Made by a program: the position numbers and the translations under genes
Source of the DNA: Planococcus rifietoensis
Lineage (GTDB): Bacteria > Bacillota > Bacilli > Bacillales_A > Planococcaceae
Direction of reading: 5' to 3'
Assembly: GCF_001465795.2 (NCBI RefSeq)
Contig: NZ_CP013659.2
Span: 2,622,501 to 2,686,500 of the forward strand
Length of the DNA stretch: 64,000 nucleotides
Notes under the pieces: generated by a model
What the model saw: the letters and a program-made list of their open reading frames with translations, nothing else
What the model was told of the DNA's origin: nothing
Database searches by the model: none
Shown: one piece after another, positions 9,470-17,803 of the stretch
Position numbering within the stretch: the stretch's first letter is position 1
Layout of the letters: each line of letters opens with the position of its first letter

Positions 9470-10626
9470 TATTTATCCTTCCCTTCTAAAAAGACTTGCT
9501 GCGCGGCTGCGATGCCTGCGCCAAGCGTGATGTCTTGTCCAAGCTTTTTCAAGACGACTTCCGATGCGGCAAGCGCCTGCAGCACTTCCGCTGGAGAGCA
9601 ATAACCCATATGCCCTATGCGGAAGATGCTCTTCGCGAGATGCTGCTGGCCGCCCGCAAATTCAATGGCAAACTCTTCTTTCAGCACTTTACGGAACTTT
9701 TCTGCGTCAAAATTTTCCGGATACACAGCGGTAACGGTCGGCGATGCATCCTCATCGCTTGTCAGCAAACGGACGTTCAGCGCTTTGAATGCCGCGCGTG
9801 TCATATCGCGCATCAAGCGGTGCCGGCGGTAAACGTTCTCCAGCCCTTCTTCCTCCAATAAATTCAGCACTTGCTGCAAGCCGTAAAGAATGGAGATGGC
9901 CGGTGTAAACGGCGTCGTGTCTTTTTCGATATTGTCGCGGTGCTTTTTCAAATCCAAATAAAAGCGCGGCTGCGGATTGGCTTCGATTTTTTTCCATGCC
10001 CGTTTGCTCGCTGCGATGAATGCGAGACCCGCCGGCAGCATGAACGCTTTTTGGGAACCGGTGATGACAACATCGATGCCCCGTTTGTCCATTTCCGTCT
10101 CTGTACCCGCTACGCATGAAACACCGTCAACGACGATCAGCGCGTCCGATACTTGTTTTACCGTCTCGGCAAGTTCTTTGATCGGGTTCAGGACGCCAGT
10201 TGAGGTTTCACAGAACGTAGAGAAAATGACGCGAATGTCCGGATGCTCCCCAAGGAAGTTTTTCACGGCTTCCGGATCCACCGCTTGTCCCCATTCCACG
10301 TTGAACACATGTGTCGTGATTCCGTAGGCTTGGCAGATTTTAGCGAAACGCTCGCCGAAGGCACCGGTGACCAGTACCATTACTTCTTCGCCTGGCGCCA
10401 CCGTATTGACGACTGCACTTTCCAGCGCGGAAGTTCCGCTGCCTGTCAAAATCATCACTTCTTCTTTTGTGCCAAATACTTTTTTCAATTTCGGGCGGAT
10501 ATCTCTGATCAATGAATACGTGCTTTCCCCGCGATGCCCGATCATCGGTTGTGCCATGGCACGCCCTACACTTGGCGGAATCGGTGTCGGTCCTGGAATT
10601 CGCAAAATTTGTTGGTCTGTCAGCAT
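9469..10626 (-). CDS. class V aminotransferase, likely phosphoserine or alanine-glyoxylate aminotransferase
   Basis: PLP-dependent class V aminotransferase of the serine-pyruvate/alanine-glyoxylate family, 385 residues. PGPTPIPPSVGRAMAQPMIGHRG near the N-terminus and the PLP lysine in TGSQKAFMLPAGLAF near residue 190 are typical. Its position directly upstream of and overlapping serA, under one T-box, indicates that it supplies the transamination step of serine synthesis (3-phosphohydroxypyruvate to phosphoserine), replacing the usual SerC. That role is inferred from context; photorespiration-type or purine catabolic roles are known for relatives. The ATG at 10626 follows AAAGGGG; the longer frame reading into the leader lacks a ribosome site. 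Confidence 0.88.
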   Translation of the reverse strand: MLTDQQILRIPGPTPIPPSVGRAMAQPMIGHRGESTYSLIRDIRPKLKKVFGTKEEVMILTGSGTSALESAVVNTVAPGEEVMVLVTGAFGERFAKICQAYGITTHVFNVEWGQAVDPEAVKNFLGEHPDIRVIFSTFCETSTGVLNPIKELAETVKQVSDALIVVDGVSCVAGTETEMDKRGIDVVITGSQKAFMLPAGLAFIAASKRAWKKIEANPQPRFYLDLKKHRDNIEKDTTPFTPAISILYGLQQVLNLLEEEGLENVYRRHRLMRDMTRAAFKALNVRLLTSDEDASPTVTAVYPENFDAEKFRKVLKEEFAIEFAGGQQHLAKSIFRIGHMGYCSPAEVLQALAASEVVLKKLGQDITLGAGIAAAQQVFLEGKDK

Positions 10627-10676
10627 GATAATGTCCCCTTTCGATTTGAAAAAATTGATTCTGGAAATTTGTATAC

Positions 10677-10948
10677 AAAAAAAGACTCTACGCCCCACAT
10701 CCAAGATGCAAGGGGCGAAGAGTCTCTAGTCGCGGTACCACCCTAATTCACTGCCCAATTTGCAGGCAGCCTCATTAATATCATGCGTAACGGGCATGAA
10801 GCGGATGGGCCTACTATAGTTTCGGCACATCTATTCGGGAGTGCTGCCAAATGCCGGAACCGCTGATTCGCACCACCCATCAGCTCTCTTTGGATTCCTC
10901 TGCACATGGCCTATCTCCGTCGCAATAGTTAATCGATATAAGTGAATT
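10677..10948 (-). promoter_or_regulatory. T-box leader, likely serine specific
   Basis: Classic T-box riboswitch transcribed on the minus strand. The antiterminator core AGGGTGGTACCGCG is at 10744-10731. The intrinsic terminator (AGACTCTACGCCCC, 10683-10696, pairing with 10712-10725, with a T-run at its minus-strand 3' end) follows. Stem I shows the GGAGATAG-type GA motif near 10919 and the AGAGAG bulge with GGTGG loop near 10890-10870. The best specifier codon is AGC (Ser) at 10845-10843, followed by ACTCCC; I rely on position and the serA context, not on a computed structure. Uncharged tRNA-Ser would stabilise the antiterminator and raise aminotransferase-serA expression. Confidence 0.92.
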
Positions 10949-10954
10949 GAGTCC

Positions 10955-10983
10955 ATCATATATACGGAAAAAACTATTGTCAA
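10955..10983 (-). promoter_or_regulatory. sigma-A promoter of the serine operon
   Basis: TTGACA (10983-10978) and TATGAT (10960-10955) with 17-bp spacing on the minus strand, directly upstream of the T-box leader. Confidence 0.85.
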
Positions 10984-11007
10984 TATATAAAAAATATTAA
11001 GATTTCT

Positions 11008-11023
11008 TTGCAAGCGTTTCCAA
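11008..11023. promoter_or_regulatory. cre site (CcpA) upstream of the serine operon promoter
   Basis: TTGCAAGCGTTTCCAA matches the consensus WTGNAANCGNWNNCAW at every defined position. It is centred about 67 bp upstream of the expected serine-operon start, a location at which CcpA activates ackA-type promoters. The divergent glycosyltransferase start is 248 bp away. Binding is inferred. Confidence 0.6.
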
Positions 11024-11203
11024 TGCTGGTTCCACTATAGGCATCGGTGCCAAAAAAATAATTTCATTGCCTGCCCATCCTTTCAGAGAATTCCGCATTC
11101 TGAGATAATTCAGCTGTGATGGCCCGCACATGCCAGTGGGCTTTATTTTGCGTATAATGGATAGAGCTTCCCTTTTCACTTGTTGCATTTTCCAGGAGTA
11201 ATG

Positions 11204-11235
11204 CCCTGAAAAATGGGTAAATGGATTTTCAGGGA
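11204..11235 (+). promoter_or_regulatory. hairpin and weak sigma-B-like promoter before the csbB-like gene
   Basis: CCCTGAAAA (11204-11212) pairs with TTTTCAGGG. Overlapping it, GAGTAA (11196-11201) and GGGTAA (11215-11220) are spaced 13 bp, a weak sigma-B-like pair. The csbB gene of Bacillus subtilis is known to be sigma-B dependent, which makes this worth noting, but the -35 has two mismatches. A TATAAT at 11153-11158 lacks a clear -35. Confidence 0.3.
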
Positions 11236-11270
11236 AGATTTTGAATGCCCATTGAAAGGAGAACACCATT

Positions 11271-12209
11271 ATGAAGCTGATCTCTATTATTGTGCCAGCT
11301 TTCAACGAAGAAGCGAACATCGCTTCGATGTACAAGACTTTGGTGCAAGAACTTGAGCCGCTTCCTTATCTGTATGAAATCATGTTTATCAATGACGGCA
11401 GCAGTGACGGAACTTTAGATGAAATACTCAAACTCGCCAACGAACACGAAACCGTAAAATATATTTCTCTGTCCCGTAATTTCGGGAAGGAGTCCGCTAT
11501 GTTTGCAGGGATGAAACGAATCAAAGGAGACGCTGCCATCCTGATGGATAGCGATATGCAGCACCCGCCCACGCTCATCTGCGAAATGATCCAAGGCTAC
11601 GAAGAAGGCTTCCATCAAGTCGTCGCCAAACGTTCTCGCAAAGGAGATTCGAAACTGCGCAGCGCATTGTCTTCCCTATACTATAAAGTGGTCAATTCCG
11701 TAACCGATGTCAGCTTCGAAGATGGCGAAGGCGATTTCCGTTTGCTGAGCCGCAAAGCCATCAATTCCATCTTGTCGCTTAGCGAGAGCAACCGCTTTTC
11801 CAAAGGCATCTACTCTTGGATCGGCCTCAGCAAGAAAACCATCAGCTATGAAAACGTCGTGCGCGCAGAAGGCGATTCCAAATGGTCCTTCGCAAGCCTC
11901 GTCAATTATGGCATCGACGGCATCATTTCATTCAATATGAAACCCTTGCGCATCTGTTTTTACACGGGATTTCTCGTATTGTTCCTGTCCTTGCTCTATA
12001 TCGCTTTTACGTTTTATCAAATCATGGTACGGGGCGTCATCGCGCCTGGTTATTTCACGACCATCACGGCGATCTTGCTGCTTGGCGGCATTCAATTGAT
12101 AAGCCTTGGCGTCATCGGCGAATATGTCGGGCGCATCTATAACGAGACGAAGCAGCGGCCCCATTTCTTGGTCGACATGAGCAATGTGGATGAATACGAT
12201 GAATCTTAG
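11271..12209 (+). CDS. family 2 glycosyltransferase, CsbB/GtrB-like undecaprenyl-phosphate sugar transferase
   Basis: Polyisoprenyl-phosphate glycosyltransferase, 312 residues, cytoplasmic GT-A domain plus two C-terminal membrane helices (about residues 228-250 and 262-285). N-terminal IIVPAFNEEANI, metal-binding DSDMQHPP near residue 90, and RLLSRKAINSI then the QRPHFLV tail are typical of DPM1/GtrB/CsbB proteins. It would load a sugar (GlcNAc in Bacillus CsbB) from UDP-sugar onto C55-P at the inner membrane face. The next two genes encode the expected flippase and outer-face transferase. AAAGGAG lies upstream of the ATG. Confidence 0.92.
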   Translation: MKLISIIVPAFNEEANIASMYKTLVQELEPLPYLYEIMFINDGSSDGTLDEILKLANEHETVKYISLSRNFGKESAMFAGMKRIKGDAAILMDSDMQHPPTLICEMIQGYEEGFHQVVAKRSRKGDSKLRSALSSLYYKVVNSVTDVSFEDGEGDFRLLSRKAINSILSLSESNRFSKGIYSWIGLSKKTISYENVVRAEGDSKWSFASLVNYGIDGIISFNMKPLRICFYTGFLVLFLSLLYIAFTFYQIMVRGVIAPGYFTTITAILLLGGIQLISLGVIGEYVGRIYNETKQRPHFLVDMSNVDEYDES

Positions 12210-12594
12210 GCGCCTGAATACGGAGTTTACCCGCTTTGTTTTTGTTGGGGTCGTCAACACGCTCAGCTATTACTCCATCTACCTGTTTTTGCATAACATG
12301 CTCGATTGGGCCTATATGCTATCCCATATTATCGGATTCTTGATCAGCTTAAACATTTCGTTTTTCTTGAACACTTACGTAACGTATCGCGTAAAACCGA
12401 CATTGAAGAAGTATTTGTATTTTCCGCTGACACAAGTCGTGAACATGTCAGTTTCCACATTCCTGATCTTCATATTCGTGGAATTCCTTCATATCAACAG
12501 CAATATCGCGCCCTTTGCTGCAGTGATTTTCACCATTCCCGTGACCTTTGTCGTTTCGGGAAAAATCCTGAAAGCGCCGGCGCAATCCAAATAA
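12199..12594 (+). CDS. GtrA/GtcA-like membrane protein, putative C55-P-sugar flippase
   Basis: Small four-helix membrane protein of the GtrA family. FVFVGVVNTLSYYSIYLFL begins the first helix and ISLNISFFLNTYVTYR is the conserved loop after helix 2; helices 3 and 4 follow near residues 85 and 105. GtcA/GtrA proteins are thought to flip undecaprenyl-phosphate sugars to the outer membrane face. In-frame ATGs exist at 12184, 12190 and 12199; none has a strong ribosome site, and I place the start at 12199, giving an 11-bp overlap with the glycosyltransferase and probable coupling. The true start could be 12184. Confidence 0.85.
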   Translation: MNLRRLNTEFTRFVFVGVVNTLSYYSIYLFLHNMLDWAYMLSHIIGFLISLNISFFLNTYVTYRVKPTLKKYLYFPLTQVVNMSVSTFLIFIFVEFLHINSNIAPFAAVIFTIPVTFVVSGKILKAPAQSK

Positions 12595-12613
12595 TCACAA
12601 AGACGGTGGCATT

Positions 12614-15229
12614 ATGCGTTCTTTTCGTCCCTATCTTCTACTGACAGTTGCATTTTTAGCCATGGCCATCATCGGCCATGGCGTCTTTCTGTTTCAATGG
12701 ACCCAAAACCAGTTCATGGCCGGACCCAATGACGGCCTCGCCCAGATGATGCCGTTCAAGCAATTGCTTTATGACCACTATACGCAAGGCGAATTCTTCT
12801 ATTCCTTTGATTTTGGGCTTGGGGCTGGTATTTTCAGCGAGCTGTCGTATTATTTTTCCACGTCTTTCGTGTATATCTCGACACTCGTGATTGTCTATTT
12901 ACTCGACTCCCTCCAATTGATTGGTGATCCGGATGTCCTGTTTTGGGCCAATGCTTCCGTGTTCATCAGCATCGCCCGGTTGACGATCGTACTGATCGTC
13001 ACTTATACATTGTTCCGCTATATGCGCATTTCACGCTTATCGGCATTAGTCGGGGCAAGCATCTATGGCATCTCGGGAATGTACTTCCGCCACGCGGCTT
13101 TTTGGGAGTTTTTTGCGGATGCGTTCATCTGGCTGCCCTTGCTGATTTTCGGCACGGAAAAAATCTTCCGCGAACAAAAGCCGGGCTGGTTTATGTTTGC
13201 GATCGCGATTTCGATGATTGACAATTTCTATTTCGCTTATATTAACTTCCTCTTGGCAGGCATCTATATTTTATTCCGCTTGTTCATCCCGCTTGAAAAA
13301 ACGGAAACGAAATGGAAAAAGGCCATTGCATTGTTCTTGATTGCCGGGTTGATCGGCGCGGGCATGTCCATGGTGTCGTTTATCCCTTCTGTCTATGCGT
13401 TCTTGAACAACCATCGACCAGCGTTCCAGCAGGACATTCTGTGGTTCGAGGAAACGGAGAATCTCCTTTTCATGAGCCGTTATATCTTATTGCCGGCCAT
13501 GTTCATGCTATTCCTCTTCATTCCAGCGCTGTATAAGCTTCAGCGTTTCCGTCTTTTTGCATTGATCGGCATCCTGACGATCGTCTTGTATCACAGTCCG
13601 ATGGTTGGCAGTATTTTCAACGGGTTTTCTGCACCCCAGCACCGCTGGGAATACTTTATGTCATTTGTGGCTGCAGGCGCCATTGCCAGCGGCTTGGATC
13701 ATTTTCATAAGCTGCGCTTGAAAGATGTTGCCCCGGCTGCGATTTTGACTGCTCTTCTTTATGGATGGTTCGCTTGGCGGGATGAAGCACTTGAATTCAC
13801 CACGCTGTATCCCCGCTTGGCACTGGCCGGTCTCGTACTGACCTTGGCAGCCGCTTTGGCAGCTACGGCCATTCGGCAGCGATCGCAAAAACCGCTGCTG
13901 GCTGCTGTGCTGCTGGCTTTGGTGTTGGCAACCGCCAATGTCTACCAAATCGAAAAATTGCTGGATAACGCCGATATCGCGGATGTCGATGAGGCTTTAA
14001 TTACCGGAGAAGATTACGACAACGCGGAAGTTCGTGCGTTGATCGACGAAATCCAAGGACGCGAAACGAGCGAAATGTACCGCATCGACTGGATGGAAGG
14101 CGTCCGCAACAATACGCCGATCGTCCAAGGCTTCCAAGGGCTCAGCGCCTATTCCAGCATCTTGAACAAAAACTTGCTGTACTTCTATTTATACGATTTG
14201 GAGATCGACATGCAGCGGGAAAGCGTCAGCCGCTATGCGACACTCGGCAACCGCAGCAATCTCCACAGTCTCTTGCAAGGCAATTATGCGATACGGGAAC
14301 GGGACGATCCGAATGTGCCATACGGTTTCCGCAAATTTGCCGCTACCGATAATTTCATCGCTTATCAAAATCGCTACCCACTGCCTTTCGCACGGCCGGC
14401 TTTCCAGGTCTATCAAGAGTCCCAGCTAGCGGATGAGCCGCCGTTGCTGCGTGAACACGCCATGCTCAGTGGAATCGTTTTGGATGAAACGGCTGAAACC
14501 GAACCGCTTCCCGACCGCTTCCCGGGAGAAGCTGAGTACGAAATCGAAGAAATGGGCGCGAATTATGAAGACGGCGTGCTTGATATTTCCGAGGAAACCG
14601 GCGGAATTGATTTGCTGCTCGATGAAGCTCCGGAAGAAGGCGATTTGTATATCTCTTTCCATCTGGAAAATACAGCAGCAGACCAGGGCTTCCCGCTCGA
14701 AATCAATGAATATCAGACGACACGCAAGTCCAATCAGTCGATTTACAAGACCTTCGTCGACGATTTGACAATCCGTGTCGAGGCTGCTCAAAAAATCAAA
14801 ATCCGCATGCCTGAAGGAACATATAAACTGACGGATATTGAAATTGTGAAAGAACCTTATGCCCTTTTAAGAGAGCAAAATGCTTTGGCAGACCGCACGA
14901 CCAATTTGAAAATTGACGGCAGCCAAGTTGATGTCACTTACGATAATCAAGACGGTGCCCCTTACCTCAATTTATCGATTCCTTACGAAAGAGGTTGGCA
15001 GGCGACCATCAATGATGAACCGGTTGATGTACTAAAAGCCAATTATGCGTTTTTAGCCGTTCCGCTCGAGGACGGAATGAACAAAATTGAGCTCCGTTAT
15101 CGCCCGCCATTCTTTTTGCCTTCCCTGTTCATCAGTATATTATCGCTCGTCATCGGCCTGTTTTGGCTGCGCCGGCGAAAAAGCAGCGAAGCCCGTGAAT
15201 ATAAGCCAAAAGACACCATGACGAATTGA
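12614..15229 (+). CDS. YfhO family membrane glycosyltransferase (GT-C type)
   Basis: Large polytopic membrane protein of the YfhO family, 871 residues. About a dozen hydrophobic helices fill residues 8-450, followed by a long extracytoplasmic domain (about 450-840) and a final helix with an RRRK stop-transfer. In Bacillus subtilis YfhO transfers GlcNAc from the CsbB-made C55-P intermediate onto lipoteichoic acid; here csbB-, gtcA- and yfhO-like genes are consecutive, so the same outer-face role is inferred. NDGLAQMMPFKQLLYDHYTQG at the first extracellular loop resembles the family's acceptor/donor motif region. Gap of 19 bp after gtcA; start ATG 12614. Confidence 0.9.
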   Translation: MRSFRPYLLLTVAFLAMAIIGHGVFLFQWTQNQFMAGPNDGLAQMMPFKQLLYDHYTQGEFFYSFDFGLGAGIFSELSYYFSTSFVYISTLVIVYLLDSLQLIGDPDVLFWANASVFISIARLTIVLIVTYTLFRYMRISRLSALVGASIYGISGMYFRHAAFWEFFADAFIWLPLLIFGTEKIFREQKPGWFMFAIAISMIDNFYFAYINFLLAGIYILFRLFIPLEKTETKWKKAIALFLIAGLIGAGMSMVSFIPSVYAFLNNHRPAFQQDILWFEETENLLFMSRYILLPAMFMLFLFIPALYKLQRFRLFALIGILTIVLYHSPMVGSIFNGFSAPQHRWEYFMSFVAAGAIASGLDHFHKLRLKDVAPAAILTALLYGWFAWRDEALEFTTLYPRLALAGLVLTLAAALAATAIRQRSQKPLLAAVLLALVLATANVYQIEKLLDNADIADVDEALITGEDYDNAEVRALIDEIQGRETSEMYRIDWMEGVRNNTPIVQGFQGLSAYSSILNKNLLYFYLYDLEIDMQRESVSRYATLGNRSNLHSLLQGNYAIRERDDPNVPYGFRKFAATDNFIAYQNRYPLPFARPAFQVYQESQLADEPPLLREHAMLSGIVLDETAETEPLPDRFPGEAEYEIEEMGANYEDGVLDISEETGGIDLLLDEAPEEGDLYISFHLENTAADQGFPLEINEYQTTRKSNQSIYKTFVDDLTIRVEAAQKIKIRMPEGTYKLTDIEIVKEPYALLREQNALADRTTNLKIDGSQVDVTYDNQDGAPYLNLSIPYERGWQATINDEPVDVLKANYAFLAVPLEDGMNKIELRYRPPFFLPSLFISILSLVIGLFWLRRRKSSEAREYKPKDTMTN

Positions 15230-15299
15230 CGGGTTTAGCTCCCCTCCTACATGTGTAAGGTATGGTAATAACAATTTTTAGGAGGAGGGAGTAAATACG

Positions 15300-15938
15300 A
15301 TGAGATCATGGTTGATGCTTATGCTTTTAGGCCTTTTATTGCTGCTGGCGGCATGCGGTGACGACACAACAGAACCTCCAACGGAAACGGATGGAGCCGA
15401 ACCGCAAGAGGAGGAAGTGGAAGAACAAGAAGGTGAGCCACAGGATGGGTCAGGAGGCGAATCAGAAGGTGATGCTGATGTTCAATTGCTGACGGTTGAA
15501 TTCCTGAATGCAGACGGTGATGCTACCGGTACTGCTGAATTGACACAAGAGGATAACGGGGTCATGGTCACATTGAATGTGGAAGGATTGGAGCCTGGCA
15601 TGCACGGCATCCATTTCCATGAAGAAGGAATGTGCGAAGCGCCTGATTTTGAATCAGCAGGCGGGCATTTCAACCCGACCGGCGCAAGCCACGGAATTGA
15701 TAATCCCGAGGGTCCTCATGCCGGCGACCTTCCGAATATCGAAGTTGCCGATGATGGCACGTCAACGGACGAACTGACAGCCGAAGAGGTCACTTTGCAA
15801 ATCGGGGAAGATAATTCATTGTTGAAAGAAGGCGGCACAGCGCTCGTCATCCACGCTTCAGAAGATGACGGCCAAACCGATCCTTCCGGTGATTCCGGTG
15901 AACGCGTCGCTTGCGGCGTAGTAACAGCCGAAAACTAA
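15300..15938 (+). CDS. Cu/Zn superoxide dismutase-like lipoprotein
   Basis: Secreted lipoprotein, 212 residues, with lipobox LLAAC (Cys19), an acidic Glu/Pro/Gly-rich linker (about 20-58) and a SodC domain. Relative to human SOD1 all metal ligands seem present: two His in HGIHFHEEG, His in GGHFNP, His in ASHGID, His and Asp in GPHAGDLPN, and His in VIHASEDD, plus Cys in EGMCEAP and ACGVV for the disulfide and Arg in GERVACG. The Bacillus subtilis homologue is known to lack a copper ligand, so this protein may be catalytically competent. GGAGGAGGG precedes the ATG. Monocistronic with its own terminator. Confidence 0.93.
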   Translation: MRSWLMLMLLGLLLLLAACGDDTTEPPTETDGAEPQEEEVEEQEGEPQDGSGGESEGDADVQLLTVEFLNADGDATGTAELTQEDNGVMVTLNVEGLEPGMHGIHFHEEGMCEAPDFESAGGHFNPTGASHGIDNPEGPHAGDLPNIEVADDGTSTDELTAEEVTLQIGEDNSLLKEGGTALVIHASEDDGQTDPSGDSGERVACGVVTAEN

Positions 15939-15944
15939 ACACTA

Positions 15945-15979
15945 AACCAGCCAGGGAATCTTCTCGGGCTGGTTTTTTA
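15945..15979 (+). terminator. terminator after sodC-like gene
   Basis: AACCAGCC (15945-15952) pairs with GGCTGGTT (15967-15974), followed by a T-run. Confidence 0.88.
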
Positions 15980-16021
15980 TTGTCCAACAAAAACCCGTGT
16001 AAGGATAAAGGTTTTCTTCGC

Positions 16022-16046
16022 GTTTAGCCGGAATCGGAACGGGAAT
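16022..16046 (+). promoter_or_regulatory. sigma-B-type promoter of the SDR gene
   Basis: GTTTAG (16022-16027) and GGGAAT (16041-16046) are separated by 13 bp, matching the general-stress sigma-B consensus (GTTTAA, 12-15 bp, GGGWAT) with one mismatch. Thirty-five bp later the SDR gene begins. Confidence 0.72.
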
Positions 16047-16081
16047 AACTACCATATATTCAGATCGAGGAGGACGCTTAC

Positions 16082-16957
16082 ATGTCAAAAGATAAATACG
16101 AAAAAATCCATGATCAAATCGACCCGCAGGAACAAGACCACCAGCCAGGGGTAGAAAGCGAAATGTCCCCACAACCGATATACGATGACGAGAATTATAA
16201 GGGAGCAGGCAAGCTGGAAGGAAAAGTCGCATTGATCACAGGAGGCGACAGCGGAATCGGCCGCGCCGTTGCGATCGCTTATGCCAAGGAAGGCGCGCAC
16301 ATTGCGATTGCTTACTTGGATGAACACGAAGATGCGGATAAAACCATTGAAGCCGTAAAAGCTTACGGTGCAGAAGCGCAGAAATTTGCCACGGACGTGA
16401 GTCAAGTGGAAAACTGCCACCAATTAGTTGTCGATGTCATTGCCGAATTCGGGCAATTGAACGTTCTCGTCAATAATGCGGGCAAGCAATTCCCGACAGA
16501 GGATTTCCTCGACATCAGCCCGGAACAATTACATGAAACCTTTGAGACGAATATTTACAGCATGTTTTATCTATCCCAAGCCGCCTTGCCCCATCTCTCT
16601 AAAGGAGACAGCATCATCAATACATCATCCGTGACGGCTTATCGCGGCTCGCCGGCACTCATTGATTATTCATCCACTAAAGGAGCCATCACCAGTTTCA
16701 CGCGTTCATTGGCTGCGAATGTCAGCGAACAGGGCATCCGTGTCAATTCAGTCGCACCAGGCCCGATTTGGACGCCGTTGATCCCTGCCACATTCGACGC
16801 TGAAAAATCCGGCAAGCAAGGCGAAGACACGCCGTTAGAACGGCGCGGACAGCCGGCTGAACTCGCCCCGGCATACGTTTATCTCGCCTCCACCGATTCC
16901 ACATATGTGACAGGCCAGGCAATCCATGTAAACGGCGGAGACTTCATCACTTCATAA
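16082..16957 (+). CDS. SDR family oxidoreductase, general-stress type
   Basis: Short-chain dehydrogenase, 291 residues, with the N-terminal extension typical of the Bacillus general-stress SDRs (YdaD/YhxC/YhdF group). Nucleotide-binding TGGDSGIGRAVAIAYA is near residue 54, NNAGKQ near 137, the catalytic Ser in NTSSVTAYRG near 180 and Tyr/Lys in YSSTK near 197. The PGPIWTPL segment and C-terminal VNGGDF complete the fold. Physiological substrate unknown. A sigma-B-like promoter directly upstream supports a stress role. Start ATG 16082 follows GAGGAGG. Confidence 0.92.
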   Translation: MSKDKYEKIHDQIDPQEQDHQPGVESEMSPQPIYDDENYKGAGKLEGKVALITGGDSGIGRAVAIAYAKEGAHIAIAYLDEHEDADKTIEAVKAYGAEAQKFATDVSQVENCHQLVVDVIAEFGQLNVLVNNAGKQFPTEDFLDISPEQLHETFETNIYSMFYLSQAALPHLSKGDSIINTSSVTAYRGSPALIDYSSTKGAITSFTRSLAANVSEQGIRVNSVAPGPIWTPLIPATFDAEKSGKQGEDTPLERRGQPAELAPAYVYLASTDSTYVTGQAIHVNGGDFITS

Positions 16958-16974
16958 TATTCCAGTTAAACAAC

Positions 16975-17003
16975 AAGCCGGCCACTCCATGTGGCCGGCT
17001 TTT
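16975..17003 (+). terminator. terminator between SDR and yqjF-like genes
   Basis: AAGCCGGCCAC (16975-16985) pairs perfectly with GTGGCCGGCTT (16991-17001). The T tail is short, but the 11-bp GC-rich stem abuts the stops of both convergent genes. Confidence 0.8.
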
Positions 17004-17695
17004 CAAATCGTTTCCTTCACAGGTGGATAAAACCGTGTTTTTTGCAGCGCTGAGAAATGGGCTAGCGGCTCTTGCCTATTCCATCCAGCAGGAAGAAATC
17101 CAGCAAGCGAATTCTCGGCTATTTCTATATGAATTTTTTGCAATTGCCACGGGACGTGATCAATATCCACACGGTACAGGACCGTTTTCGGCTTTGTCCA
17201 TAAACAATAACGTTCCGTCAGCCATCGCTCGAGCTCTGATGCCTCCAGCATTCCGGCGCTTGGCGTGAAGCCCATCCGGAAACTCTCGCCAATAACTGGT
17301 TTAGCGAGGCGGCTCGTAAATGCATAACGCCTGTCTTTTTTCACAACTTTCATGCGGGCATATCGGTATGGAAGAAATCTCCCTGCACTCGCCGCTTTTA
17401 CCGCTGGCAGGCTATCGGCATCCAGGCTAAAAAAATAGACTCCAGACCGGCCGTTACACGTTACATAGGTCCTTACATTCAATTCGCGGTAGGTTCCCAC
17501 AATGGGAAATGGCAAAGAAAAGCGCAGACGCGTGTGATCGGCAATAAACGGAACGACGCCGACCCACGCTCGGCCTTCGAATAAATCAATTTCTAGTTCT
17601 TCCGGCACAAATGGACGCAGTGCATCGGGCGAAATCGGCCAATGCAAAAACACCAGATCCCGCCAGGTCTGCGCCATGATCCATGGCTTTTTCAT
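17003..17695 (-). CDS. DUF2071 / YqjF family protein
   Basis: 230-residue protein of the YqjF family (DUF2071, acetoacetate-decarboxylase-like fold). Characteristic features are MAQTWRDLVFLHWPISPDALRPFVP at the N-terminus, GRAWVGVVPF near residue 60, RELNVRTYV near 90 and GVYFFSLDADS near 105. No biochemical activity is known to me for this family. The ATG at 17695 has AAAGGGAG upstream. It is convergent with the SDR gene. Confidence 0.88.
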   Translation of the reverse strand: MKKPWIMAQTWRDLVFLHWPISPDALRPFVPEELEIDLFEGRAWVGVVPFIADHTRLRFSLPFPIVGTYRELNVRTYVTCNGRSGVYFFSLDADSLPAVKAASAGRFLPYRYARMKVVKKDRRYAFTSRLAKPVIGESFRMGFTPSAGMLEASELERWLTERYCLWTKPKTVLYRVDIDHVPWQLQKIHIEIAENSLAGFLPAGWNRQEPLAHFSALQKTRFYPPVKETI

Positions 17696-17803
17696 CTATC
17701 CATCTCCCTTTTAAAAATATTCATAATGAAACAGGACAAAGAAAAATTCTCCGTCCCGTTTCATACGTTTATCCTTTCAACTTGTCTTCACCTTATTTTT
17801 CGA

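Noticed and set aside
10997..11335. 112-residue minus-strand frame before the glycosyltransferase
   Set aside because: Overlaps the cre site, hairpin and the first 65 bp of the glycosyltransferase; no ribosome site.
15225..15275. Sigma-B promoter before the sodC-like gene
   Set aside because: GTTTAG and AGGTAT are present but 19 bp apart, outside the 12-15 bp range.
17729..17763. Hairpin GAAACAGGAC/GTCCCGTTTC after the 94-residue repeat gene
   Set aside because: Ten-bp stem with one G-U pair but no T-run on either strand; not called a terminator.
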